Of a DNA stretch of 64,000 nucleotides, positions 16,862 through 24,295 are shown piece by piece. How positions within the stretch are numbered: the first letter of the stretch is position 1; each line of letters opens with the position of its first letter. The position numbers and the translations under genes were made by a program. Under the pieces are notes generated by a model. That model was not told where the DNA came from. It was given only the letters and a program-made list of their open reading frames with translations, and did not search any database. Source of the DNA: JALYRV01 sp036675475 (GTDB taxonomy: Bacteria > Acidobacteriota > Vicinamibacteria > Vicinamibacterales > SCN-69-37); assembly GCA_036675475.1 (NCBI GenBank), contig JAKFEY010000044.1:9422-73421 (forward strand), in the 5' to 3' direction.

Positions 16862-18322
16862 TCACTTTCCGTCACTTGATCCGCGCAGCTGGTGCCTGAT
16901 GTCCGACGGCGACATCTTCTGCACGTGGATCCCGGAGCCGTCGATGGCGAGACGATAGGGATGCGACGCATGCGCCGAGCCGCGGCTCTTGATGACGCGC
17001 ATGGTGCGGTGCAGCTCGTAGCTGTCCACCGAGTAGTCGAGCGCGAGGATCGCGTCGGCGATGGTGGACAGATACGGGGCGGCATGCTCGCCCGACATGC
17101 CCGCCACAACGGTCTGCGTGATGAGCGCGCTGCGGCCATGCTGGCGGAGAATCGACGCCACGCCAATCATGAACTGGCGGAAGCCGCGCTCCGACGACGC
17201 GTGCTCGATTGACGAGATGCTGTCGAGCACAATGAGCGACGGCTTGAACTCCTCGAGGTCGACGCGCAGATCCACCAGCAGATCCTCGAGGCTCGTCGCC
17301 TCGGGGTACCGGCAGATCACGCGCAGGCTGCCGCTGTCGATCAGCGGCTGCAGGTCGAGGCCCAGCTCGCGATAGTTGCGCAGCAGTGTGGCCCGGGTCT
17401 CCTCGAAGCCGTAATACACCACGCGCTCGCCGCGCTCGGCGCCGGCCCGCGCGTACACGCCCGCGAGGATCGTCTTGCCCGCGCCTGTCGGGCCGCGCAC
17501 GATGACGATCGAGTTGCGCAGCCAGCCGCCCGACGTCATCTCGTCGAGCCCTTCGACGCCGCTCGAGTAGCGCTCGCGCTCCTCCCACTCGGCCGGATAT
17601 TCCTTCGCGTCGACCGGGAACACCGCCAGCCCCTTCGTGGTGATCGTGCAGGGGTATTCGCCCTTGAAGTGCCCGCTGCGCCGGTACTTGTTGACCTCGA
17701 TCGACCGCCGCCGGCGCCCGCCGTCCATGATGTTGCGCAGGACGATGGTCAGGTCGCACACGAAATCCTCCACGCCGAGCGTGGTCAGCGCGCCGTAGTC
17801 CTGGCGGGCTTCGGCGATGACAATCGACGTGAGGTTCAAGCGCCTGAATGCGGAAATCAGATGAAAGAAGTGCTGCCGCATCCGCTCGTCCGAGGGCCGC
17901 GGGCTGAAAAGCGCGGTGGCCGAATCGAGCACGAGCGCCGACGCGCCGTGCGCGGCGACGAGGCTCTCGATGCGATGCACCAGCCCGAACACGTCATATT
18001 CGCCGCTCGCGACCACGGCGCCGTCCTCCGGACGGTTGACGTCGGTGATGACGAGTGCGCCTGCCTGCTCGAGGCCGCTCAGATCGAGCCCGAGCGAGTC
18101 GCCCGTCTGCCGCAGGTCGGCCGGGGATTCCTCGACGGCCAGCAGGATGGTCGTCATCCCCTGCTGCGCCAGCGACGCCGCCATCTGCAGCGACATGACG
18201 CTCTTGCCGGTGCCGCTGCGGCCCGTGATCAGCGTCGTGCGGCCTCGCGGAATCCCGCCCAGCAGCAGGTTGTCGAGGCCCGGCACGCTCGTGGAAAGCC
18301 TGGTCAGAGGTTCGGTAATCAT
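16862..18322 (-). CDS. KaiC-like double-domain RecA ATPase
   Basis: 486 residues from the ATG at 18322. Two RecA/KaiC domains are present. CI: Walker A GRSGTGKS at 34-41 and paired catalytic glutamates AVEES at 62-66. CII: Walker A GPTGAGKT at 277-284 and FEE at 306-308. YLSTIADAILALDY at 417-430 aligns with the KaiC segment that holds the two phosphorylation sites, and the Ser-Thr pair is kept (419-420). KaiC of cyanobacteria is a hexameric ATPase and autokinase at the centre of the circadian clock; homologues elsewhere act in stress or signalling. Its start overlaps the receiver-KaiB-like gene (ATGA), so the two are co-produced. No KaiA is seen. Confidence 0.88.
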   Translation of the reverse strand: MITEPLTRLSTSVPGLDNLLLGGIPRGRTTLITGRSGTGKSVMSLQMAASLAQQGMTTILLAVEESPADLRQTGDSLGLDLSGLEQAGALVITDVNRPEDGAVVASGEYDVFGLVHRIESLVAAHGASALVLDSATALFSPRPSDERMRQHFFHLISAFRRLNLTSIVIAEARQDYGALTTLGVEDFVCDLTIVLRNIMDGGRRRRSIEVNKYRRSGHFKGEYPCTITTKGLAVFPVDAKEYPAEWEERERYSSGVEGLDEMTSGGWLRNSIVIVRGPTGAGKTILAGVYARAGAERGERVVYYGFEETRATLLRNYRELGLDLQPLIDSGSLRVICRYPEATSLEDLLVDLRVDLEEFKPSLIVLDSISSIEHASSERGFRQFMIGVASILRQHGRSALITQTVVAGMSGEHAAPYLSTIADAILALDYSVDSYELHRTMRVIKSRGSAHASHPYRLAIDGSGIHVQKMSPSDIRHQLRGSSDGK

Positions 18323-19032
18323 GTGAGGGGCGGTACGCCCGACGTCCGCAGCAGATCGGCGACGATGTCGCCGTCGCGCAGGTCGCCGATGATCCACAGC
18401 CGCGGCGTGGGGTGACGCTTGACGAGCGTCGGCGTGAAGACCACGCGGTCGTGGTCGGCGGTTTCGGGATTTTGCTGCAGGTCGCACACCGAATACGCAA
18501 CCTCTGCGCGGTCGAATGCGGCCAGCACGCGTTCCATGTTGCTCTGCGCCTGCATCGAGGCCGGTGACGCGGCGCTCACATACAGCACCAGCTCGATCTT
18601 GGCCGGCGCGTGCCGCGGAACCGGCGCGGGGGTACCACGCTCGGACATCTTCAGGATCCTTCGTACCTGTTCGAGAAAGCGGTCCAGATCAATGGGTTTG
18701 CCGACCACGGTGAAGCGCGTCGACGGACGGACAAGCTCGGGGTGCGCGGTGACGATCAAGGCGGGCGTGTGATCGAGGGCCTGCCCGCGCGCGGCCTCCT
18801 GCAGCATCCAGGTGCCGGTGCCGCCGGGCATCGCATAGTCGGTCAACACGAGGTCGTACCGCTGCGCCCGCAGTTCCGCCAGGCCCTCCAGGGCGTTGGC
18901 AGCGGCCGCCACACGGTACCCTTCCATTTCCAGTACCGTGACGAGCATCAGGCGCACGTCGTCCTGATCCTCGACTACAAGCACACGCGGCGTGCCCGTT
19001 CGTGGACGGGCGTCCAGCTCCAATGGCGGCAC
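18319..19032 (-). CDS. Response-regulator receiver fused to a KaiB-like domain
   Basis: 237 residues from a GTG at 19032, which is preceded by a GAAGAGG ribosome-binding site. Residues 15-125 are a receiver: acidic EDQDD at 21-25, phosphoacceptor Asp65 (LVLTDYAMPGG), Thr95 and Lys112 in GKP. Residues of about 145-221 form a thioredoxin-like KaiB domain (LVLYVSAASPASM; TPTLVKRHPTPRLWIIGDLRD), close to the KaiB/SasA pattern. SasA and KaiB bind the CI ring of KaiC, so this fusion probably couples phosphorelay input to the adjacent KaiC-like ATPase. The cognate kinase is not adjacent. It overlaps the KaiC start by 4 bases. Confidence 0.85.
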   Translation of the reverse strand: MPPLELDARPRTGTPRVLVVEDQDDVRLMLVTVLEMEGYRVAAAANALEGLAELRAQRYDLVLTDYAMPGGTGTWMLQEAARGQALDHTPALIVTAHPELVRPSTRFTVVGKPIDLDRFLEQVRRILKMSERGTPAPVPRHAPAKIELVLYVSAASPASMQAQSNMERVLAAFDRAEVAYSVCDLQQNPETADHDRVVFTPTLVKRHPTPRLWIIGDLRDGDIVADLLRTSGVPPLT

Positions 19033-19042
19033 GGTATCCTCT

Positions 19043-19064
19043 TCGGGCGCACCAGTACGCCCGA
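19043..19064 (-). promoter_or_regulatory. Hairpin before the receiver-KaiB gene
   Basis: A 7-base stem TCGGGCG/CGCCCGA with an 8-base loop sits just upstream of the ribosome-binding site and GTG start, in the 68-base gap after the dehydrogenase gene. It could be an attenuator or an RNA-processing site separating the two parts of the operon. Confidence 0.4.
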
Positions 19065-19100
19065 GCTTCGAAATAGCAAACGGCTTGCCGTACGGGTGGG

Positions 19101-19841
19101 CTAGCGGACGTGCCGGCCGCCGTCGACGCGAATGACGTCGCCGGTGACAAAGCCGGTGTCGAGCAGGAACAGGACGGCCTTCACGATTTCCTCCGTGCCG
19201 CCCCACCGGCCGAGGGGGGTCGCGGCTTCCACCGCCCGGCGCTCGTCGGCGGTGAGGTCGTCGGGCGGCAGAATCGGGCCGGGCGCGATCGCATTAACAA
19301 GGATGTTGTCCGGGGCGAGCTCGAGCGCCAGCGCCTCGACGAGCGCGATGACGCCGGCCTTGGCGACGTAGTACGGCAGATAGCCCGGATAGCGCGGGCG
19401 GCCGCTCGCCGCCACCCAGTCCGCAAAGGCGATGATGCGCCCGCCGCCGACCCGGCGCATGGCCGGCACGGCCGCGCGCGCGCACAGAAACGTGCTGCGC
19501 AGGTCGACGGCCATCTGCGCGTCCCACGCCTCCGCCGTCAGCTCGTCGAACGGCATGGCTTTGTAGATGGACGCCAGGTGGATCAACGCGTCGAGGCGGC
19601 CGAACGCGCGCTCGACGTCGGCCACGGCGCCGTCGCACCCGCGCGTGGTCGAAAGATCGGCCTGCAGGGAGAGGCTGCGGCGCCCGGCCGCGCGCACCAT
19701 CGACGCGGCGTCATCCGCTTCGGCCCGCGACCGGTGCCATGCGAGCGCGACGTCGGCGCCGCCGCGCGCCAGGGCCTCCGCAAGCGCGGTGCCCATGCGC
19801 TTGCCGCCCGTGATCAGGACTGCTTTCCCGCTTAGTGTCAC
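19101..19841 (-). CDS. Short-chain dehydrogenase/reductase
   Basis: 246 residues from a GTG at 19841 that overlaps the doxX stop (GTGA). AVLITGGKRMGTALAEALARGG is a modified glycine-rich cofactor motif, with KRMG in place of the usual xGIG; this variant is seen in pteridine reductase-like SDRs. The catalytic YYVAK lies near residue 160, followed by NAIAPGPI near 190. It probably uses NADPH, judged by basic residues after the second strand (WHRSRAEAD). Pteridine or acyl reduction is possible; the substrate is unknown. Confidence 0.82.
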   Translation of the reverse strand: MTLSGKAVLITGGKRMGTALAEALARGGADVALAWHRSRAEADDAASMVRAAGRRSLSLQADLSTTRGCDGAVADVERAFGRLDALIHLASIYKAMPFDELTAEAWDAQMAVDLRSTFLCARAAVPAMRRVGGGRIIAFADWVAASGRPRYPGYLPYYVAKAGVIALVEALALELAPDNILVNAIAPGPILPPDDLTADERRAVEAATPLGRWGGTEEIVKAVLFLLDTGFVTGDVIRVDGGRHVR

Positions 19842-20305
19842 ATGCCCCGGATGCGCTGCCGGCCCGCCAGCGCCGATTCGGCGTTGCGGTGCAGCAGGCG
19901 ATCGACGGAGAGCTCGCCGGCGCCGCTGAGCGACAGGCACACACAGGCGGCGATCAGCACGAGATTGAATTCGTACCCGTGGCCGATGCCGGGCGCGAGC
20001 GCCCAGTTGATGAAGAACCCGGCCGCGAAGTGGACCTTCCACACCGCCACCGCCATGCCGATGGCCAGCGGAATGGCGGCCCACCGCGTCCACGCGCCGA
20101 GGAACACGAGCACGCCGCAGCCGAATTCGAGCACGGCCCAGAGCACGGCCAGCGGATAGGCGGGCGTGAGCCCGAGGACGGTGAAGTACGACGCGGTGCC
20201 CGACAGACCGCCGCCGCCGAATACGCCGAACAGCTTCTGCGCCCCGTGTCCGATGAACACGAGGCCCACGGCTATTCGAAGCACGGTGAGACCCCAGCCT
20301 GCCAT
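19838..20305 (-). CDS. DoxX family membrane protein
   Basis: 155 residues with four transmembrane helices. LRIAVGLVFIGHGAQKLFG at the N-terminus is the DoxX signature, followed by GLTPAYPLAVLWAVLEFG and WKVHFAAGFFINW. DoxX proteins are linked to quinone/thiosulfate redox chemistry or to oxidative-stress complexes. First gene of the minus-strand run that leads into the dehydrogenase and the Kai-like genes. CACAAT, 6 bases before the ATG, may be its -10 element. Confidence 0.85.
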   Translation of the reverse strand: MAGWGLTVLRIAVGLVFIGHGAQKLFGVFGGGGLSGTASYFTVLGLTPAYPLAVLWAVLEFGCGVLVFLGAWTRWAAIPLAIGMAVAVWKVHFAAGFFINWALAPGIGHGYEFNLVLIAACVCLSLSGAGELSVDRLLHRNAESALAGRQRIRGM

Positions 20306-20405
20306 AGCGCCATTGTGCAGTAGGATGGCGTTCAGTTCCAGTTCCGGTGCTCAGTTCTGCACGCTTCGACCCGCTTCGCTCGCTCGGCACGTACCAGGAG
20401 GCGCG

Positions 20406-21683
20406 ATGGACAGACGACGGTTTCTACATCAGGCGGGGGCGGCGGGCGCTTTCGCGGCGGCATTCCGCGCGGGCGGCCTCGATCGCGTGCAGGCTGCGGC
20501 GCGCGCCACCGCGGGCAGGCCGGCGGCCGGCGTCGCCGCCGACGAAACGTTCTGGCGGGAGGTGCAGTCGGCGTTCACGCTCGATCGCACGATCATCAAC
20601 CTGAACAACGGCGGGTGCTGCCCGAGCCCGCGCGTCGTGCACGACGCGCTGAAGCGGTATCTCGACATCTCGAATCAGGCGCCCGTGTACCACATGTGGC
20701 AGGTGCTCGAGCCGAACATCGAGTCGGTGCGCCGCGGCCTTGCCGCCGAAGCGGGCTGCGACATCGAGGAGCTCGCCATCACGCGCAACGCCAGCGAGGC
20801 GCTGCAGATCGCGCAGCTCGGCATCGATCTCGCGCCCGGCGACGAGGTGCTCACCACCAACCAGGACTACGGCCGCATGCTCGACACCTGGGAGCAGCGC
20901 GTGCGCCGCGATCGCATCGTCCTCAACAAGATTTCGTTTCCGGTGCCGCCGCCGAGCCAGAGCGATCTGGTGGCGCGGTTCGAGAAGGCGCTGACGCCGC
21001 GCACGAAAGTCGTGCACCTGTGCCACATCACGAATCTCACGGGGCACATCTTTCCCGTGCGGCAGATCTGCGACATCGCGCGCGCCCGCGGCATCGTGAC
21101 CATCGTCGACGGCGCGCACGCCTTCGGGCACTTCCCGTTCGCGATTCGCGATCTGAACTGCGACTACTACGGCACGAGCCTGCACAAGTGGCTGCTCGCG
21201 CCCATCGGCACCGGCTTTCTGTACGTGCGCGCGGATCGGATCGCGAAGACGTGGCCGCTGCAGCCGGCCGCCGCGTCACGCACGGAGAACATCCGCAAGT
21301 TCGAGGAAATCGGCACGCATCCGGCCGCCAATCACAACGCGATTGCCGAAGCGCTCGTGTTCCACCAGGGGATCGGCGTCGATCGGCGCCTCGCCCGCAT
21401 GCTCTACCTGCGCAACCGGTGGATCGATCAGGTGAAGGCAGACCCGCGCATCCGCATTCACACGAGCCTGCGCGACGGCGAGTCTGGCGCCATCGGCACG
21501 GTGCAGATCACCGGGATGAAGACGGGCGAGGTCACGGCAAAACTGTGGGAGCGCTGGCGCATCATCGCGACGCCCATCGGGCACGCCGAATACGAAGGCG
21601 TGCGCGTGACGCCGAACGTCTACACGACGCTCGAAGAGGTCGACACCTTTGCGCGCGCGATGCTCACCCTCGCGCGCGCTTGA
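20406..21683 (+). CDS. Tat-exported class V aminotransferase (isopenicillin-N epimerase-like)
   Basis: 425 residues from the ATG at 20406, preceded by a strong AGGAGG. The N-terminus MDRRRFLHQAGAAGAFAAAF is a twin-arginine signal. The catalytic region reads TSLHKWLLAPIGTGFLYV near residue 260 with the PLP lysine; VDGAHAFGHFPF near 233 gives the aspartate. The family includes isopenicillin-N epimerase-like enzymes, cysteine desulfurase relatives and kynureninase relatives. Export of a PLP enzyme by Tat fits loading of the cofactor in the cytoplasm. The substrate is unknown. Confidence 0.88.
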   Translation: MDRRRFLHQAGAAGAFAAAFRAGGLDRVQAAARATAGRPAAGVAADETFWREVQSAFTLDRTIINLNNGGCCPSPRVVHDALKRYLDISNQAPVYHMWQVLEPNIESVRRGLAAEAGCDIEELAITRNASEALQIAQLGIDLAPGDEVLTTNQDYGRMLDTWEQRVRRDRIVLNKISFPVPPPSQSDLVARFEKALTPRTKVVHLCHITNLTGHIFPVRQICDIARARGIVTIVDGAHAFGHFPFAIRDLNCDYYGTSLHKWLLAPIGTGFLYVRADRIAKTWPLQPAAASRTENIRKFEEIGTHPAANHNAIAEALVFHQGIGVDRRLARMLYLRNRWIDQVKADPRIRIHTSLRDGESGAIGTVQITGMKTGEVTAKLWERWRIIATPIGHAEYEGVRVTPNVYTTLEEVDTFARAMLTLARA

Positions 21684-21690
21684 ACATTTC

Positions 21691-22311
21691 CTAGAAGTTG
21701 ATCACGATGCCGCCCGTCCACATCGATCCTTCGTGCGACAGGCGGAAATTCTCCATCAGCGATCCGACGCCGGGAATCGGGAACGCGCCGGCGCCGTTGT
21801 CGGCCGCGGCCGGCTCTTCGTCGCCGAACCGGATGAAGGTGTAGCGGTAGTCGGCAAACAGCGACGCGCGTTTGCCGAGCTTCACTTCCCCGCCAAAGCC
21901 GCCGTGATAGCCCATGCGGCGCACGGTCTGCTGCGACAGCACGTCGCCATCCAGCATGGCTTCCATCCGCTGCGAGTACCAGCCGATGCCGCCCAGCGCG
22001 TACGGCGAGATGGCCGCGCGCACGGGATAGACCAGCAGCGATCCCTGAAACGGATAGTCGCTGATGCGCACCGTCGCGTCGTCGCTCGTGGTCGATCGCC
22101 AGTCCATGGCGAGCTCGAGGGCCGTGCGGGGCGACATTTTCAGGCGGAGGGCGCCGCCGGTGTAGCGGTCGCTGGGACTCTCGAGCGAGGGGTCGGGCCG
22201 CACGAAGGACATGCGCGGGCCGATGCCGACGGCCTGGGCCTCGGCAGGCGCGGGGACGGCGGCAAGCGCCAGCAGGACCACGCAGGCGGCCGGAACGCGT
22301 CGGATGTACAT
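21691..22311 (-). CDS. Outer-membrane beta-barrel protein
   Basis: 206 residues with a signal peptide (MYIRRVPAACVVLLALAAVP...AEA). The mature part has alternating hydrophobic residues and aromatic ends (ALELAMDWRST, SPYALGGIGWYS, ASLFADYRYTFIRFG) and finishes with IVINF, a typical terminal beta-signal ending in phenylalanine. Probably an 8-stranded barrel of the OmpW/OprF-like size class. Start at 22311 chosen because of GGAGG just upstream. That site is masked by a perfect hairpin (separate entry). Confidence 0.78.
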   Translation of the reverse strand: MYIRRVPAACVVLLALAAVPAPAEAQAVGIGPRMSFVRPDPSLESPSDRYTGGALRLKMSPRTALELAMDWRSTTSDDATVRISDYPFQGSLLVYPVRAAISPYALGGIGWYSQRMEAMLDGDVLSQQTVRRMGYHGGFGGEVKLGKRASLFADYRYTFIRFGDEEPAAADNGAGAFPIPGVGSLMENFRLSHEGSMWTGGIVINF

Positions 22312-22315
22312 GGAA

Positions 22316-22343
22316 AAGCCTCCGGGGTCTTTATCGGAGGCTT
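22316..22343 (-). promoter_or_regulatory. Hairpin sequestering the ribosome-binding site of the barrel gene
   Basis: AAGCCTCCG (coding strand 22343-22335) pairs perfectly with CGGAGGCTT (22324-22316) around a 10-base loop. The second arm contains the GGAGG Shine-Dalgarno, 5 bases before the ATG at 22311. A closed hairpin would block initiation, so temperature, an sRNA or a protein could control translation. Confidence 0.65.
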
Positions 22344-22365
22344 CTCTTGCACACTTTAGCAGCGC

Positions 22366-22489
22366 CCGGTTCGCCGGGCTCAATCGGAAGCAGGGGGCGC
22401 TACCCTGCGACGAGCGACGGGCTGCACGCTGCGCTCCCCAGAACAACGTGCAGCTTGACCCCCTGCTCCCGATCGAGCCCGCGAACCGG
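22366..22489. repeat. Long palindromic element 3 with inner hairpin
   Basis: Arms of 32 and 31 bases (22366-22397 and 22459-22489) are inverted copies with one indel and two substitutions; the substitutions are G-U wobbles in minus-strand RNA. Inside, GCTGCACG (22421-22428) pairs with CGTGCAGC (22447-22454). The element begins 12 bases after the ompA-like stop. It may act as an RNA stabiliser, terminator or mobile palindrome. Confidence 0.8.
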
Positions 22490-22501
22490 ACCCGGGTGGT
22501 T

Positions 22502-23146
22502 CTAGGTGAGGACCTTGATGACGACGCGGCGGTTCTGCGCGCGGCCGTCGCGGGTCTTGTTGTCGCTGACCGGCTTCTCTTCGCCGAAGCTGATCACGTT
22601 CATCTTGTGCAGCGGCACCTGGTGCTGCTCGTAGAGATAGCGCTTCACCTGCTCGGCGCGCTTCTCGCCCAGCTGCATGTTGTAGGCGCTCGAGCCGGTG
22701 GCGTCGGTGTGGCCCTCGATCTCGATCCACGCGCCGTTCGGGTTCGCCTTCAGCTGGTTCACGAGGTTGTCGATCTCGGCCTTCGCCTCGTCCGGGATCT
22801 CCACGCGATTGAGCTTGAAGTTGCCCTTGTCTTCACTGAGCGTCACCGAATAGACCAGGCGCTTCGAGGCCGCGTCGAGCGTCTCGACGCGCGTGTTCGC
22901 CGTGTTGGCCGCGTTGCGGGCTTCCTCGGCCGTCATGCCGGCCGCGGCCGCCTTCTGATCGACCTCGCTGATGCGGCCTTCGTTGGCGCGCGTCCGCTCC
23001 TGCGTTTCTTCAACGGTGCGGCCGAGCGAGTCGACCTTGGTGTTCACCTCGCCGACGCGCGTGTTGACGAACTTCTTCGTCGCGCACGCCGTCGAGCTCC
23101 CGAACACCAGCGCGAGCACCGGGGCTGCCAGAATCAGTCTCTTCAT
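22502..23146 (-). CDS. OmpA-family peptidoglycan-binding protein
   Basis: 214 residues. The N-terminus MKRLILAAPVLALVFGSSTAC is a signal peptide, possibly a lipoprotein one (weak lipobox STAC). Residues of about 30-95 form a coiled coil of heptads (VNTKVDSLGRTVEETQERTR...). Residues of about 110-214 are an OmpA C-terminal domain with IEIEGHTDATGSSAYNMQLGEKRAEQV and RRVVI, which binds meso-DAP of murein. It should tether the outer membrane to the wall. A GGAGGAGAG ribosome-binding site precedes the ATG. Confidence 0.92.
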   Translation of the reverse strand: MKRLILAAPVLALVFGSSTACATKKFVNTRVGEVNTKVDSLGRTVEETQERTRANEGRISEVDQKAAAAGMTAEEARNAANTANTRVETLDAASKRLVYSVTLSEDKGNFKLNRVEIPDEAKAEIDNLVNQLKANPNGAWIEIEGHTDATGSSAYNMQLGEKRAEQVKRYLYEQHQVPLHKMNVISFGEEKPVSDNKTRDGRAQNRRVVIKVLT

Positions 23147-23169
23147 CTCTCTCCTCCTGTTGCACTCTC

Positions 23170-23189
23170 CGCAGGCCCGAGGGCCTGCG
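23170..23189. terminator. Intergenic GC-rich hairpin
   Basis: A perfect 9-base stem CGCAGGCCC/GGGCCTGCG with a two-base loop sits 4 bases past the VWA gene stop and 23 bases before the ompA-like start. No U-tract follows. It could end most VWA transcripts or stabilise the ompA leader. Confidence 0.5.
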
Positions 23190-23193
23190 CGAC

Positions 23194-24135
23194 CTACGAA
23201 GTTCCAGACCCGCTGCGATAGCCGGTCCGCGCGCGCACCGAGTAGTCATCGTCGGTCGCGCGCACCGTCAACGGCCGCCACCCTGGCGGGCCGGGCTCGA
23301 AGGCGAGCAGATACTGATGTCTCAGCTCGCCAAGAATTTCGCGCGCCGCGCTGCTGGCATGCGCCGGCGTGCTCGTGATGTGGGTACTGCCGCCGGTCCA
23401 GTACGCCAGGCGGCCGAGCGCCGTGTCGGTGTCCAGCGCCGCGCGATCGATGACGGCGTCGGGCATCCCCTCGTGATCGATGGGCGAGACGACGGCGAAC
23501 ACATAGATGGGCACGTCGATGGCGCTGGCAATCGCCGACACCTGCGCGGCCGACATCCGGCTGCTCGTGTCGATGCCGTCGGTCACGATGATGATGGCCT
23601 GGCGGCGCGAGCGATCCGGGCTGATGCGCGAGGCCGTATCGGCCGCCGCGTCGAAAATCGAGGTCTGGCCGTAGGCGCGAAGCGAGGTAAAAGCCTTGTC
23701 GATCGCCGATCGATCGGTCGTGAACGGCTGCACTTCGCGCAGCGTGCGATCGAAGGCAAACACCGCCGCCTCGTCGGACGGCGTGAGGCCGTGCACGAAG
23801 TGCCGCGCCGCGGCCACCGCGCTCTCGAGCTTCGATGACATGCTCATGCTGCCGCTCACGTCGAACAGCAGCGCCACGCGAATGGGCGCGTTCTGGTCGA
23901 ACTGCAGATCGACGAGCTGGCGATAGTGGCCGCCGTCGATCACTTCGAAATCGGCTTTCGTGAGGCCGGGCACGAAGCGCCCGCGGCGATCGCGCACGAC
24001 CGCGCGCACCTGCACGAGATCCACCGATGACTTGAATGTGGGCTGCTGCGCGAAAGCCGGCCGATCCAGCGCCGGTGACGCGAGAAGTGGCACGAGTGCC
24101 AGAAGCCGAGCGGTTCGCAGGGTTGCCCGTCGCAC
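23194..24135 (-). CDS. VWA-domain protein of the acidobacterial VWFA-related type
   Basis: 313 residues with a signal peptide ending near FAQQP. A short strand-rich segment (VRAVVRDRRGRFVPGLTKADFEV) precedes a von Willebrand factor A domain at about residues 85-285. The metal-binding DVSGSMS near residue 93 and IIIVTDGIDT near 190 complete the MIDAS. This arrangement matches the 'VWFA-related' domain family abundant in acidobacteria. It is probably secreted and binds a protein partner; no partner is evident. Its upstream region holds a TTAGAGC/GCTCTAA inverted repeat at 24144-24173. Confidence 0.85.
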   Translation of the reverse strand: MRRATLRTARLLALVPLLASPALDRPAFAQQPTFKSSVDLVQVRAVVRDRRGRFVPGLTKADFEVIDGGHYRQLVDLQFDQNAPIRVALLFDVSGSMSMSSKLESAVAAARHFVHGLTPSDEAAVFAFDRTLREVQPFTTDRSAIDKAFTSLRAYGQTSIFDAAADTASRISPDRSRRQAIIIVTDGIDTSSRMSAAQVSAIASAIDVPIYVFAVVSPIDHEGMPDAVIDRAALDTDTALGRLAYWTGGSTHITSTPAHASSAAREILGELRHQYLLAFEPGPPGWRPLTVRATDDDYSVRARTGYRSGSGTS

Positions 24136-24295
24136 GCCGGCCCTTAGAGCACGGGGCGGGCCAACAGCTCTAAGTAATTGAGGGATGGTGAGTTATGAGT
24201 TAAGAGTTGCTGAAAACCGGCTACGGATGGGCGGCTGTGCCGTGTAAGTTTTTCGCGATCGAGAAATGATTGCGTTCCTTGCTAACATGCTCCAG
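24136..24295. other. Intergenic region with short repeats
   Basis: 160 bases between divergent genes. It holds an inverted repeat TTAGAGC...GCTCTAA (24144-24150 and 24167-24173) and 2-3 copies of a 7-base unit, TGAGTTA TGAGTTA AGAGTTG (24189-24209). Both genes' promoters must be here. TAACAT (24283-24288) lies 7 bases before the ATG at 24296. Confidence 0.6.
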
